Numbered from the stretch's first letter, positions 24,405 through 36,956 are shown. The stretch is 64,000 bases of DNA from Cryptomeria japonica (GCF_030272615.1 NC_081409.1:617870755-617934754); one strand, 5' to 3'. Numbers and translations: made by a program. Notes: generated by a model from the sequence alone, not told the origin.

Positions 24405-27400
24405 TCACTGAGGTGAGTGTCCAGTTTCCCCTTTTGCAGATTCGATGTATTTGGACACGATGAGCCTGACCTCCTCCATAGTGACACTTGGCAAGTTGCT
24501 AATCTAGAAGTCGATGATGTGGACTCAACTGCTTGGGCAAGAAAGTTCTTATCAATGAAGAGAAAACTTGCAATCCTTGAAAGATCGATTGAATTCTGGC
24601 TTTCAGGTTCTCTGTCTGCAAGTGTTTTTCTCGTATACTCTCTTTCTTCTAGATCTCTGATGGTACACGAAACACCTTAATCAAAATTTCTTTGACACTT
24701 TCCTCTGTCTCAAAGCACTTAGTCTCGGATTTCTTCAAGACTTCAATCCTGGTGACCAAAGCATAATACCAGGTGTTAAAGTCATATCTATCCCCAGCCT
24801 GTATGACACCTGCATCCACCAAACTTCGTTTTGACAGACCTCGGATAACCTTCAATTGCGGAAGTATTTCATCTTGAATTTCTTCAATATCTTCCCAATT
24901 TGCAGCTAGGTCCTGAATTCGGCTAACCAATGAAGAGGTCGACTCATGTGCTGATACTAAATTTTCTACAAGCATGTAAGCACGTGCCGAAGCATCTGAA
25001 ATCCATTCCTTGGCCTATGTGAATGTGCCCTTCATGTCCTTGTAATCTTTCAATGACTCTCGCTGAAGAGGCTGCTGAGGGGTGACCGGTATCTCATGGT
25101 TGAGTGGCCTGGTGAGATGGAGAACATATTTCCTCCACTGCTAGTTCTCTTCCTCAACCTTCTTTCTTTTCTCTTTCTCCTGAGCTAGACTCGCCTTGAG
25201 GGCGTTGCAAGAGTCGTCAAAGTACTGGACTTCTTGGTCCTGAGTAGGCTTACCCAACTCTATAGTGGTGATCTTATGATCCTCTGGGGCAATATTGTCC
25301 CGAGTTTTTCCTTCCTTTGGCACAGCTATCTGAACTATCCTGAACCCTACACTATCCCTCTGAATCAAAGAGAATTTTCTGGCTGGCTTAGGTGGCTTGA
25401 CTATGACTGGTTTGTTCACCTTTGCCAGAAATGTTGCTGTATTCTCTTCAGAATGGGTTTCCTTAGGAACCTTAGCCCTTATCCTTTCCCTCAACCAATC
25501 AGGAATGGTTGACTGCTCCACAACATTTTGATCAAACCCATCATCTGTCCTTCCTGGTCCAGTAACTATACCATCGAGGAAAACCATTGGGGGCTTAGGT
25601 TCTTCAACTTTTGTGGCTGCATTTAAAACTTGCTCCCTGTCTGGACTTTGGACAACTTCTTTCATTATTTCCTCAATTGAAGGAGAAGGCACTCTCGCTT
25701 CATTATTTACCATATATGTGTCCATCTCTTGCTCTTCAACTACATTTTGATTAGGCACAACAGATGCGGCACTAAGAATGGAATGACCTTCATTGGACTC
25801 ACGTCTCTCTCCGACAATTTTGTTTCCCCTGGTCTTTCCAGAGCTTCCAACTAATTTCTTCCTTTTCCGGGACCCAACACTCTCTGGATTCCGAGCATTG
25901 CCTGCAGAGATACAAGGGTTGGAGGATAGAGAGTCATCTACTCCCATTAAATCATAGGTCAGGGCCACACCTTTAGACTTCAATTGTTTCGTCCTCTCAG
26001 ATGTCCACCACTTAGCGTATTCGACCACCGACGTCATGAGGTTTGCCAGATCTGACTTCTCTCCCTCTGACCAATCGATCAAGGCTAGTGGCTCATTCCT
26101 CATCTTCTCAAAGCCTAGCTGCTGAAGATCAAGATTGTCTTCTACTTGATCAGCAATTCTAAATACTTCCGTTGCTCTTACCATACTCAAGGGAATCCTT
26201 GACCAAAATCTCCTCCTGATTTCGAAACTATCGGCTGCGTTAGCCCAATAATCTTCCAAATCAGCTCTGTGCTCAAATGTCGTCCTTTCGACCCTTTTCA
26301 TCCTATGGAATGGATCAAAATTCTTCTTGCTTTGTACTGGTAAAAAGGGTACCAAGCCAGCTCTTTCTCAGCAGTGGCAGCGGTTTGTGATGACGGGCAC
26401 GTCTCTAGTCCATTTCCAATTGTGAGAGGGGAGGTTCCTGCCTTCTTCTGCTTATCTCTTTGAACTGTCATATATCCCTCTAATTGCCCCACAACCTCTA
26501 TTAGCACGACTCGATTGGTAGGGTAAGCTGGGAGCTTATAGGGAGATCCGGAAAACCTCTGAATTCTGATGTAAGTGAACTTCAGGTATTGAATATACCA
26601 ATATCTGAATCTACTTATGAAGTCCATAGACTCTTGAGAGAGTCTCTGATGTAGTCCACCTTGCAGCGTCCGTGTGATGTGCATGAGAAATGTATCATTC
26701 ACTCTCTTGAAATGGAACTTTTCTTCCATGTGAAGCTGGGGATAACAGTCATAGACGGGAAACTGTTTTTCTTTGTTTCCCACTTCCCCTCTGTAGGTGA
26801 GGCCTCTGTATCTGTAGGTTCTAGCTAGGGAATAGAACAAGTACGAGCTTATGAAGAAGGTCCTATTCGCTTCCAAATTCTTCAGTTGGCTGTCCAAGTT
26901 ATCACTTATCATTCGAGCCCAGTCTATCATCTTCACTTCGTTCATCATTTCATTTATGAAATAATACATCCAAGGCTCAAATGGGGTGTCTTGGGGATTA
27001 CCCATTATCCTGTTCAGTAGGACAATCATATCTCCAATATCTTCTTTGAAGTACGCCCTCACCAAGCTCTTCCTCTGTAGTTTGGAGGCACCTTTCCTTG
27101 GCTTATCCAGCCAGGAATGATTGACGATGGCATCATACTCCTCCAAATGTTCCTGATACATGCGATCAGCTTCATCCTTGGCTACGTACACATCATTATG
27201 ATATTCTGGAATTCTGAAGGCTTCCCTGATGGCCTCATCGCTGATGTTTGCCAACACTCTTCCATCTGGTGCGACAATATCCCTACTGATAGGGTTGTAG
27301 TGCCTAGCGCACTTAGCTACCAACTCAGTGCACTGCTTGGTAGGGAGAAAACTTGCAGCATGCACGATGCCACTTTTCATCGTCTTTCGTGCGGTCATGT

Positions 27401-27542
27401 TAGGCACGAGGTTATCTAAACCGAACATCTCCTTCTTGAACTCCCTCAGATTGATATGCCCGAGGTTAGTGTTGCTAACATTCTTCCATTTCGAGGTCAT
27501 TCTCGACTCAGGAGGAGCATCCTTGTCTACTTGGAATTTCAT
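24405..27542 (-). pseudogene. Long ORF of B3: uncharacterised element protein
   Basis: The start MKFQVDKDAPPES at 27542 follows a TTTATTTGCAG acceptor-like site, suggesting a leader intron. The conserved N-terminal domain contains NTNLGHINLREF, CARHYNPISRDIV, EAFRIPEYHN, FEPWMYYFI, DWARMISDNLDSQL, TFFISSYLFYSLART, FHFKRVNDTFLMHITRTLQ and LPAYPTNRVVLIEV. A frameshift near 26335 links to a second segment (HRADLEDYW, IPDWLRERIRAKV, PEDHKITTIELGKPTQ). TAG codons at about 25138 and 25018 interrupt the C-terminal helical part, and another frame change precedes the end (VRLIVSKYIESAKGE, near 24405). Compared with B4 the order is complete. Not recognised; function unknown. Confidence 0.8.
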
Positions 27543-27561
27543 CGTGCCTAAAATCTGCAAA

Positions 27562-28615
27562 TAAACATGAAGCTTAAGTTAGAAATCAGATCTTGGATTA
27601 AAGAAAATTGAGGCTACGAATGGCTAAGTGCTTGGAGATTTTTTTACTTCACTTTCATACTTAGCCACAAAAATGGACTTTTCACATGTAAACTCTTCAA
27701 CTTAAGGACATTTATGATTGTAATCCAAAAGGGCCAAGTTCTATAACTTCAAAATTCTCATTCCACTTAGTCAACAAAATGATTTTTCTCACTAAAAATT
27801 TGAATAAGTCCACAAAAATTACTTCCAACGAATCTGAAAAACTCAGAAAAATGCAATAAATCTGCATTTTAAAACCAACTTCACCTTCGAATGAATGAGA
27901 ATAAGGCTAGAAGATAGAAGGAATCTTAAGAAAACTCAGAAAAATTGATGAATCTGCCTTCTACCAGGTAATTCCACTCCAAAATTCTGCGGATACTTGA
28001 TAAGAATGAAGCTAATAAATCAGAATTCCTCAAGAAGCTTGCCCAACCTGCAAGAGATATCCTTGCAACACCAAGATTTTCTTCCAAATGACCTTCAATC
28101 TGCGAAATACTTCTCAATGTTTTCCTTAGCTTGCTCAAAAAGTTCGAACTTCTTGTGTGAGAATGAAGAAATGAAGAATGTATTTGTAATGAAGTTGGTT
28201 TTCACAATTAGAAACATGCAAATACCATCCAATTCATGTTTCTAAATTCGACTTCAACCTTGAGAAAGTTTCCAATTCAATTTCGAGTTGTGCTATCATC
28301 TCTTTGAGTTCGAAAATCTTATTCTACAACTTTCTAATTTGTTTTCCCTTGTCATATTCGAACTAGGCCTATAGATTGGCATCTTCCAAAAGGTTTCTAA
28401 TTTGGAACTCAGTCTAAAAATCGCCTCAATCTGCAGATATCCTCTTTCTAATTTTGATTCATGGTTCAAGCTCGAGTTTCTATTTTGATTTCCCAGCTCA
28501 TTGATCTTCAAATATCTCTTTTTTCAACTTTCTAGATTAGTTAGTAGTTCGAATTCTAGGAAGATTTGATGAGATCACTCGCATTTGAACTTGCTGTTGA
28601 CTTTGTTTGACTTCC
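27562..28615 (-). other. B3 leader between array and ORF
   Basis: This is AT-rich sequence with no coding signal, probably 5' UTR and intron. The acceptor-like TTTGCAG ends near 27555. A repeated CAGAAAAATT/CTCAGAAAAATGC phrase occurs at 27835-27950. Confidence 0.4.
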
Positions 28616-28619
28616 AAGA

Positions 28620-29600
28620 GTAGGGTGGAGTTTTGAGACTTCAACTTGATGCATGGGCGGAGTTTTCATCTTCCAACTTGATGCTTGGGCGGAGTTTTGG
28701 AGGTACCTCTATCATCATGTTAGAGTTTTGTTTGCCTTAAACTTCTTTCACTCCATCCATAGGGCGGACTTTGAAGGCTTCCCACTTTATGGCGGACTTT
28801 CTCATGTTCACTCTTTTAGGCTCTCACTAAGGCGGACTTTTGAAGCATCCCCAAGGCGGAGTTTTAGCCTCTCCAATCATTATGGCTTGGGCGGAGTTTT
28901 GGACTCTCTCCATGGCGGACTTTTCTCATGTTTAGTTCCTATGTCTTCCTCCTAGGGCAGATATTTTAAGCATCTCCATAGGGCGGAGTTTTGGAAGGAC
29001 ACCAAGGAGGGTGGAGTTTTGGAAGGTCACCATGGCGGACTTTGGAAACTACTCCCAGGGCAGACTTTTGAGACCACTCTACAACTTCATGGAGGGCGGA
29101 CTTTTGGATGACCTCTTCAAGGCGGACTTTGAAGACACCTTTTCAAGGCAGACTTTGGAAGGTTGGCCACTTCAAGCATGGCGGACTTTTATAACATCTC
29201 CACCATAGGGCGGAGTTTGAAGGCATGACTACCAAGGTGGACTTTGGAGACACCTCAACCAAGGCGGAGTTTTAGTCTACCTCCTCAAGCATGGCAGACT
29301 TTTGTGCTCCCTCCAACATGGCGGACTTTTGGTCTACCTCCAAGGTAGACTTTGGAGACACCTCAACCAAGGCGGAGTTTTAGTCTACCTCCTCAAGCAT
29401 GGCAGACTTTTGTGCTGCCTCCAACATGGCGGACTTTGGAAAGACACCAAGGAGGGCGGAGTTTGGAAGCATGGCCACTTGCTTGGAGGGTGGACTTTTG
29501 TGCTCCCTCCAACATGGCAGACTATTCTTCTATCTCCCTCATAGCTTGGGCGGAGTTTTCATCACCTGCCATAACACTCAACATCATTCATTAGCCGGAC
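28620..29600 (-). repeat. GGCGGAG/GGCGGAC leader array of B3
   Basis: On the plus strand GGCGGACTTTTG and GGCGGAGTTTTGG (some GGCAGAC or GGTGGAC) recur roughly every 25-50 bp, about thirty times, with intervening phrases such as CACCAAGG, CCTCAAGCATGG and CTCCAACATGG also repeating. Several open frames on the plus strand arise only from this repetition. The array sits in the B3 leader, where A elements and B4 have palindrome or hairpin arrays. Its motif is unlike theirs. Confidence 0.85.
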
Positions 29601-30231
29601 TTAGAAAAATATTTGGAAAATTTCAAAATTTCACAATTTTATCAATTTTAACCAGATTAACTTGAAATTTGAAATCCATACTCAGGCAAACCATCTGAAG
29701 CATCATGACCCCTAAAATGTAGGAACCTAGTTTTTTTAGGTCAAAACTTGGAAATTCTTGATCGCGATCGAAGCAGGTCAGTGGTATCAGTGCAAGCCCT
29801 AGGTCCCCACTCCGAAAAAGCAAAAAAGCAGGTATCCCTAAAAAATAGGGAAAACTTTCTAAAAATAGCCATACCGGGGATTGGGCTAAAAATGCCAAAA
29901 ACAAAACTTCCTAAAAAATAGGAAAAAGCAAAAAAGCAAACTTTCTAAAAATAGAAAGTTGTTCAAATTCGTCCAAATCAATTGCGATCTTCGTCCTTTG
30001 GTCTTTCTAGGCACTTTGACAGTATCTAGGTTCTGTTATCACTCGGCTTGCAAAAACTAACTTTCAATCTCTAGGACTCGAACCGTTCAAAACTGAGCAA
30101 AGCTTGGCAAAACTGAGCAAAGCTTGGCAAAACTGAAGCGGAAGGCCACGGGCACTAACAAAAACCCTAGAAAGCAGGAAAAGAGAGGGTCCCCATTTGT
30201 AATGGGGCGATGTGTGAAAAAGGTCACAACA
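29601..30231 (-). other. 5' terminal part of B3 with hairpin
   Basis: Near the 5' end (30187-30207) the minus strand reads CCCCATTACAAATGGGG: CCCCAT and ATGGGG can pair around a short loop. The same hairpin lies at equivalent places in B4 (44967-44990) and B5 (57598-57620). Tandem AAAACTGAGCAAAGCTTGGC units (two and a half) occur at 30090-30135. No gene is visible. Confidence 0.6.
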
Positions 30232-30236
30232 CTCTC

Positions 30237-31057
30237 CAACCCCTATTATGGTGGATTATGGGAATGAAACTATTGATTCTTTTCTTCTTAAATGCTTCAT
30301 TCAAATAGATTGAAATAATTAATAATGTATATGCATTTATATGTTTTTCTAACCTTTATTGAAATATTCAAAGAATTATAAGTTACCTAACTGATTGCAG
30401 GACCTATTCCAGGGTTTTATCTTGCTAAAGACATTTATTGGTACAGTTAAATTCTAACTATATTACACCTCTTGTTTAATTGAGCTTGTTATTCTAGGGC
30501 AAAATGTAGGGTAGTCCCCAAAGGGGACATTATTGTTTGATCCTAGGGAGCTTCCCCTTGTAATTTGGAGAATGGCTCGACCATATGGCCATCCTGTTTT
30601 TGTTTTGTTTTGTAATAGATAAATTAAAATGTTAACATATTTGTTTGTCAAGACTATGCATTAAAATCTGAGGGAAAAGTCATTGAATCACAAGGAACAT
30701 TAATATTTCTGTTGTTGGAAATGACAACAATTTCTCTTAATTACCCCATTGGATTTGTAATCTCTCCTTGTTGATCAAAGGGTATTGTTCTAAAAATTTG
30801 ATCTTTGACAGGCACACAATGAATAGGTTATTGATTGTTTCTTAAGTGAAATGATAAACTCAAAATCACTTAGGTTCAGGGTGAAGATGACATCCCTCAT
30901 TTATCTTGCAGTTAATAATTTTGATCTTTAAAATGTATTCAACAGATGACTAATCTTACACTATTGACCTGAAATTATTATTTACAAAATTGTCATGATA
31001 CAGCTATTGAGTTTAATGTGGCTAATTTGTTTTAATTGAGAACAGTTTTCTTGACAG
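30237..31057 (+). other. Probable intron sequence of a host gene fragment
   Basis: This is AT-rich and non-coding. Around 30401-30440 a short segment after a CTGATTGCAG acceptor encodes PIPGFYLAKDIYW and could be an exon, but its donor and frame do not join cleanly with the next exon. A LINE 3'-like T-rich stretch lies at 30500-30610. The right part ends in TTTTCTTGACAG, the acceptor of the exon at 31058. Confidence 0.4.
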
Positions 31058-31177
31058 TTGATATTAATGGGGTTCCTCACTGACATGTACAGGGGTGGCA
31101 GTACTCCCAAACACCTTATAGAGATTGTTGATGACTACTTACCACATGATCCTCTGGTGTTACTTAACATATATGGG
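31058..31177 (+). CDS. Exon of an unidentified host gene
   Basis: The exon lies between a TTTTCTTGACAG acceptor and a GGG|GTAAGT donor, both close to plant consensus. It encodes 40 codons in phase 0: LILMGFLTDMYRGG, STPKHLIEIVDDYLPHDPLV, LLNIYG. The next exon begins in the same phase, so intron 31178-31289 leaves a continuous protein. I do not recognise the protein. Such clean splice sites and phase continuity are unlike the transposon remnants around it, so this is probably a piece of a real host gene or a captured or duplicated fragment. Upstream exons are not certain. Confidence 0.55.
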
Positions 31178-31289
31178 GTAAGTTCCCTGAATCTGTTAAG
31201 GTCATCATGCCCTATGATACCTTTTCTGGATTTGTACTTATTTTTAAGTTTCATTTTTATTCATTTTACTCTTATATGTATGACTTCAG

Positions 31290-31536
31290 GTTGAAAATGG
31301 ATCAGTGCAAGTTCGCAAGTCTCCTAGATGGCTTCACATGGATATCATGGATGACAATATTCTGATGAAGCCTGATGTGTCTAACAATTTGTTGCCTGAT
31401 ATAACACAGAAATACAGTTCTACTATGAATTTAATTGCTGAAAGCATGGGTTTGGAGGAGCTTAAACATGCCCAAGGAAACAAAAAAAAGGTTATGTGTC
31501 CAAGTTACATTCTTGACTTCAGCAACTTATTTATAG
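31290..31536 (+). CDS. Next exon of the same host gene fragment
   Basis: It follows a TATGACTTCAG acceptor. The reading continues VENGSVQVRKSPRWLHMDIM, DDNILMKPDVSNNLLP, DITQKYSSTMNLIAESMGLE, ELKHAQGNKKK. The 3' end is uncertain: AAG|GTTATG at 31490 or TAG|GTAAAA at 31536 could be the donor. Together with the previous exon about 110-120 residues of a mostly helical acidic/basic protein are visible. No catalytic motif is seen and no gene name can be given. Confidence 0.5.
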
Positions 31537-33130
31537 GTAAAATATTAACCTTTATACTTTCAGTTTTCAACCAGTTCTAGATCTTTCAATTAATGAGCAG
31601 GGTGGATTAAGAAAATCATGGGATATGTTTTTGGAGAAGTGCATACCCTTAAATGATTTGTTTGTGTCTATTTTCTCAAATATTAATTGTCAGGTATTCA
31701 AGAGATTAATGAATTTCATTTAACTCAGCCTCGAATTCAACTATCTGGTATATTTATGTCAATGGCATGCTAACATCATCTCTGTGATGCTGATCTGTCA
31801 GCACAAGATCCCTCAAATGTCTGATGTTTTGTTTGTATCCTATAACTTCTTTTTATGATTTCTATTATAACTTTTAAGTAATATGATATATCATAAACTA
31901 TTGAACATATCTGGATCTGAAATTTCAATTGATATTGATATCAAATTATATAAAGGTCTTATGTAATCAATGTAGCCATAATTAAATAAACTTGAACCCC
32001 ATTTATGATTCTAAGGACTCCCTTTTAAGATTCACTGTTTGTCTGTTTAGGAATTAGACAATATTGACCTTTTACACCTTTTACACTTTTGGGATGCCAT
32101 AATACGTATGAATTTAGCAGGTTCAACTGTTTAACAATGTCACGAAATGATCTGGTGCTAGAAGCCGAGATTACATTTGTTGTCAATTATCATGATCATT
32201 ATCTTACAATAAATGCATTGTTTATAATCATGTAGTGGGGGCTTGTTCATTGCATGTTTAAGGGTCCATATTGTTTTAGATAGAAAACTATTACATGAAT
32301 GTCCACAAATATCTAATGTAGATTAGTGGGACTTAAAAGTATGGTGAATATGTACTTAGTGTATAATGCCTATTATTATGTTTCGATAATATTGGTTATC
32401 CGACTATGCATTGATTGTTTGTTGGCTTCAGGTAGTTATAAGTGTTGGTTGGTTGATGTTTTTGTTCCTCTAGAAGGAAAGTAGTATGATTTAGTTGGAT
32501 TGACTTCAAATTTCATGTGCAAATAAAGATATATTTTACTCTAGTATTTGGTATGCATTGACATCTCTATTATTAATTCATGTATTTATTTTATTAGATA
32601 GGGCTATAAATATTTAGTGTCGTTGCCTTAAAAGAAATCAGGTTAAATTTGAGCATTTCATGCCCTTAGTCCCGAATAAAGGAGAGAAGAGTCCACAAGG
32701 TGGTCAAGACCATGGAATCATGCGATTTTTAGGGATCATTGAGCAAAGGGAACAAACAAGAAGATTACGAGAAACACTTACGGAAAATATAATTGTATGA
32801 TTTCCAAGTCCTCCAGCCCTTCCCAAGAATGCAATCAAATTGAAAAGTCAAGACAATATTTTTTAGATGAGGGAAGTTGGGAGACAAAGTCACATTCCTT
32901 AACAAAGAAAATCATGAAAGGTTGTCAATCGAATGAGAAGAAGTCAAGACAAGGGGTGTATAAAAGAAAATCTGAAACCAAAACAAGTGCATGGAAGGTT
33001 GAATCTGAGTGAAGGGTTGAGTATTTCTTTGTGGCTGAGAGTTCGAGAGAAATATTGGAATGTCCAAGTCAAAGCTCCCTAGCAAGCAAATTCTAGGCAC
33101 TAGGTTTGCATAAGAATAAAACCATGGCAA
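31537..33130. other. Non-coding, host-intron-like then retrotransposon 5' region
   Basis: There is no further exon I can support. From about 32640 the composition changes to the untranslated leader of the gypsy remnant that follows (ACAAGGTGGTCAAGACC, GGGATCATTGAGCAAAGGG), with only short open frames. Confidence 0.35.
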
Positions 33131-34440
33131 GTCCTAGTGGAGAAAAGTAAAAGTTTCCCAAGTTTATAGGAAATGGATCAAAGGATCCCATTAGGCACTA
33201 TAAGATTTGTGAAACAATTTGGATGAAAAATGGGTAGGATGATATTTAATTTGGTTATGATCTTTCCAGCCACCTTGTGAGGCGTAGCGATTGATTGGTA
33301 TACAAAATTGACCAAGCGGGCATAAATACATGGGAGAAATTAAAGAAGGCCTTTAAAGAAGAGTTTAATTTACTTTGTAATGATATTGGAATAGTAGCAG
33401 AAATATACAATGCAAAACAAGGGAAGCACGAAAACGTATTAGCTTATAATTCTAGACTAAAAGAGTTGTTGGAAAATTTGGAAACATAATTGGTTGACAG
33501 TTATAAAAAAGTGGTGGTTCATTGAAGGTCTACTACTGTCATTCAGAAAAAAGATGAAGATAGTACCCCCTTTTTCCTATTTTGAAGCCTACAATTCGGC
33601 AATGGACTTAGAAAGTGAAGATAAAATGTCCTTGTGCGGTGAAAGAAAAATGAAGGAAGATGGAAGTTCACATGGAAACATTGATAATGAATTGGGAATG
33701 GTACAAGCACTTTAGAGGGACATGCTTTCAATCATGAAAGATTTTGAAGGTGGAGAAAGAAACAAACAAAGAAACTAATGAACTATGGTGTACTGAGTGC
33801 AAAATTTAGGGGCACACAAAAGGTAATATTCCTAGAAAGGTTTGTTTTGAGATTTTCCAAGTGATGGGTCATTCAATAAAGGAGTGCCCATGCAATTTGA
33901 AGACTAGGAGCATAGGAAGAGTAGTACACTTCATCAAAGCCACAAAATGCATCTCTAGGTGGTTATCGATATCAAATAGGGAGGTGAAATCAAATACTCA
34001 AAAGGAAATTTGATCATACAATGTCAATAATATAGTGAATGGAGACACTTTGTGAGAGACTACCAAAACAAGCATGACAAAGTGCAATTATTGTGCAAAT
34101 CATGAAGGCATTGGGTGTCCGAAAGAAAAGGTTAACATCAACCTGATTGATGTGGACAGGCAAAATGAAGTACTGGCCATTACTAGTGCCCAAGCAAAGA
34201 AGGGTATTTTTCTAGACCCATGTACAAAAAAAGGGCTTCGTGAAGCCAGGGTCAAAGTGGAGAATTTTATGGATAATGAATGCTGCCACTCAAATGCAAA
34301 TGCAAGTATGGTAACAAATCAATTACAATCCAAGAAGATCATTACAAAGCAAGTACTTCAAGCTACCATACTACTTAAAGTAGTGGATTAATTACAAAGT
34401 ATTTCTAAACTTTGAAATACTATTGTATTGGGGGAGAATG
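33130..34440 (+). pseudogene. Outer Ty3/gypsy gag remnant
   Basis: In mixed frames the sequence encodes PKFIGNGSKDPIRHYKICE, then INTWEKLKKAFKEEFNLL and GKHENVLAYNSRLKELLENL, a typical retrotransposon gag core, followed by a region near 34074 with KCNYCANHEGIGCPKE and EVLAITSAQAKKG that resembles the gag-protease junction of plant gypsy elements. There are several stops and frame changes. The sequence stops at 34555, where another gypsy element has inserted; the protease continues at 42418. Confidence 0.75.
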
Positions 34441-34555
34441 AGATGGTGCATGCTATGACCTGATTGAAACTTGGTGAGAATGAAGATTCAATAGCCGAAT
34501 CTCCATTATCGAGCAAACAAGTGATTGATCCAGTGTTACTATCGCTTAACACAAT

Positions 34556-35755
34556 TGTAACATCCTAAAATTGCACCCCTCACATTTTTCGACTACATTT
34601 GGGTCTTTGCCTTAGTGTTTGTGCCCCTTGGCCTGATTGGAGACTTGAATATGCTCATGCGCATCAAAAACACATTGCAATTCAACCTCGTGCTTTGCCC
34701 ACACCTTGATCCTGCCCCAAAATAGGGCAGGACCAGGGCGTGGTGCCATGGGATCCCCTATTTTGGGTCCTCCCTTGATCCTCTTCCCTTGGACCTAACT
34801 CAAATTTAAAGCGGGAATTCCCTCCTATGTTGGCTCAAGTCAGAAAATCAGTCAATTAAACCCACTAGCAAGTATATAAGAGGGATTTCCCCTCTAATTT
34901 GACATCCTAGGCAATTTAACGAAATTCAATCAAGCATCCGAGTCTTCAAGAGATCAAACATTCAAGCATTCAAGAGCAATTGAGCATTTTCAGTCTTCCT
35001 TCAAGCTTTGGAGCAACAATTGAGACAAGATTTCAAGCATTCAAGAGGAGATCGACATTCTACTTCATGAAACCCTAATTCCATGTGGAGGCAAACAAAA
35101 CTTCACAAGGGGGTATAAGCATTCAATTTCATTCAATTCAACATCCTCTCAAAGAGGAGGATTTCTACTTTCAGTCGTTTCATTTGCATTATTTCAACCA
35201 CTTGGTTAATTCCAAAACCGGGGTTTGATCTGAAGACAAACCCCTATTCCCAACACATTTCCCCTTCTTTCTGTGTGCAGGAAATAGGTGCATAGCTGTA
35301 CTTTTGGAATTAAGCTTTATTCACAGAGATGGGAAAACCCTTTTCGACACGTGGAAAGTTCGGAGGACCAATAGGAGGGCGCCGTTGTCTGGACACGCGG
35401 TTCTTGCAACTGTTACCGGATTTTGCTGAGTAGCTTTCAATCATCTCAAACTTCTCAGATCCAGGTGCACGGTTGAATCCCGAATCTGTAGCTCACTGTT
35501 TTCGCATACTTTGTCTCCATTTTCAGTACTTTGTCTTAATTCAATCAATCAACTTACAAAAGAGGGCCAATTGCATTTTTATCCATTCCAATCTGCTTAG
35601 CATTCAATCCTTGCATCTTTTGGGATTGGATCTAGGAGATTCATCCCCCTCTTTTGAATGTAAAGTCCCTCCCAAGTGAAAATTTGGAACCTAGTGAATT
35701 CCCTCTTCTTCCAAGTGGCGGATTGGCTATGGTTCCCCAATTTTTCCACTTTATA
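34556..35755 (+). repeat. 5' LTR of the inner gypsy element
   Basis: It starts TGTAACATCCTAAAATTGCA and ends CCACTTTATA (TTATA where the 3' LTR has TTACA). It matches 41197-42417 along its length, with one notable gap in the GGACCAGGGCGTGG region. TATA candidate: AGTATATAAGAGGG at 34870. A primer-binding site should follow directly; TTTTGGTGAACTCGACGTG (from 35756) is the candidate, tRNA not identified. Confidence 0.85.
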
Positions 35756-36956
35756 TTTTGGTGAACTCGACGTGTCTTATGCTTGCTTCTAATTTTTGTT
35801 TTCAGATCTGAGTGCATGCTATTTAAAATTCAAATTTTCAATTACAAGCTTAATTTCTTTGCAATTTTTAAAAATTTTGAGGTTAAAGTAAAAAAACCCC
35901 CTAATTTTTAGATTCAAAATTGAGCTTGTCATTTGTCTAAATTGGATTGATAGTTTCAGATCTGAGAACTCTTCATTTTGCAATTCAAGTTTTCTTTTAC
36001 ACTTTTAATTTAAAAAAAATAATTAAAAATTAAGTGGTTAAATCATAAAACCCTAATTTTTAATTTTCAAATTGTGGATTGTGTAAATCTAATTAATTTT
36101 CAGATTTGGTCTTTGCTTCAATTTCAAAAAAAATATTTTCACTCCTTCCAACATTCAAATTTTCAAATTTAAATTTTTAAAATTAAGTGGTTTATGTAAC
36201 AAACCCTAATTTTTAAATTTAAATTAATTTTGTCTAATTTCAAGTCTTCCTTTAAGCATTCAATTGGATCAATTAAATCTAAAATCTCTTTCTGTCCCTC
36301 TAGACATCATAAAAGTTGGCCCTTAGGTGTGCCCTTTTTGTTGTCCTTTCAATTAGCACTTTTATGAAACATCCTAAGTGTGTCCTATTTCGACCTTCAA
36401 GGCTTAATTTTACATATCTAGGCATCTCCAATTTCCACATCCTTTTGGAATTCACATTAAAATCATAAAATCTCACTTCCCTAAAAATTTGGAAAAAAGT
36501 TGGTCGGACCGTGTGTTCGGACCAAGTCGCTACCTACTTGGTCCCGACTTTTTCTACTCAAATTTTGGGAGCTTGTTTTGACTGTATTTTACAACACAAT
36601 TCCAGAGATTTGTGAAATTTTATTGATTTTATGTTACCCTAAGGTCGAAAACAAATCTGAATTTCAACATTTCCATTGTCAATTTGAATTTTAAAATTAA
36701 GTGGTTCACTACGCATACACTAATTTTTAAAATGAAATTGATTTCTTCATTTCAAAGTCTCAAAATTTTAATTTAAGAGGTTAAAATTGGATAACCCTAA
36801 TTTTAATTTTGACTTTCCCTCCTTTCAAATGTTCAATTCAATTTCTTTTCCCTAGTGCATGAGTTTTACTACTATTAGTCTATTAGTCCCACCTATAGCA
36901 TCGCCGTTAGAAGAAGTTGTAGAATTAAGGCTGCCCAAGCTTTAATTACCGAGGAA

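Larger units (their letters stand above)
23513..30231 (-). mobile_element. Element B3: B-type TGTTG...CAACA element
   Basis: On the minus strand it starts TGTTGTGACC at 30231 and ends ACACCAACA at 23513. CTCTC flanks it perfectly (23508-23512 and 30232-30236). About 25 bp from the 5' end lies CCCCATTACAAATGGGG, a hairpin shared with B4 and B5. Order: leader with a GGCGGAG/GGCGGAC array, long ORF (27542-24405), telo-box palindrome, TATA box, and a 3' end of about 750 bp like that of B4-B6. There are no LTRs or retrotransposon enzymes. B and A elements share protein family, end sequences and layout, but the non-coding parts are unrelated by eye. Confidence 0.85.

Noticed and set aside
28653-29665. 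Several open frames on the plus strand (80-100 codons)
   Set aside because: They run through the GGCGGAC/GGCGGAG array on the strand opposite to the element gene and encode only its translated repetition.
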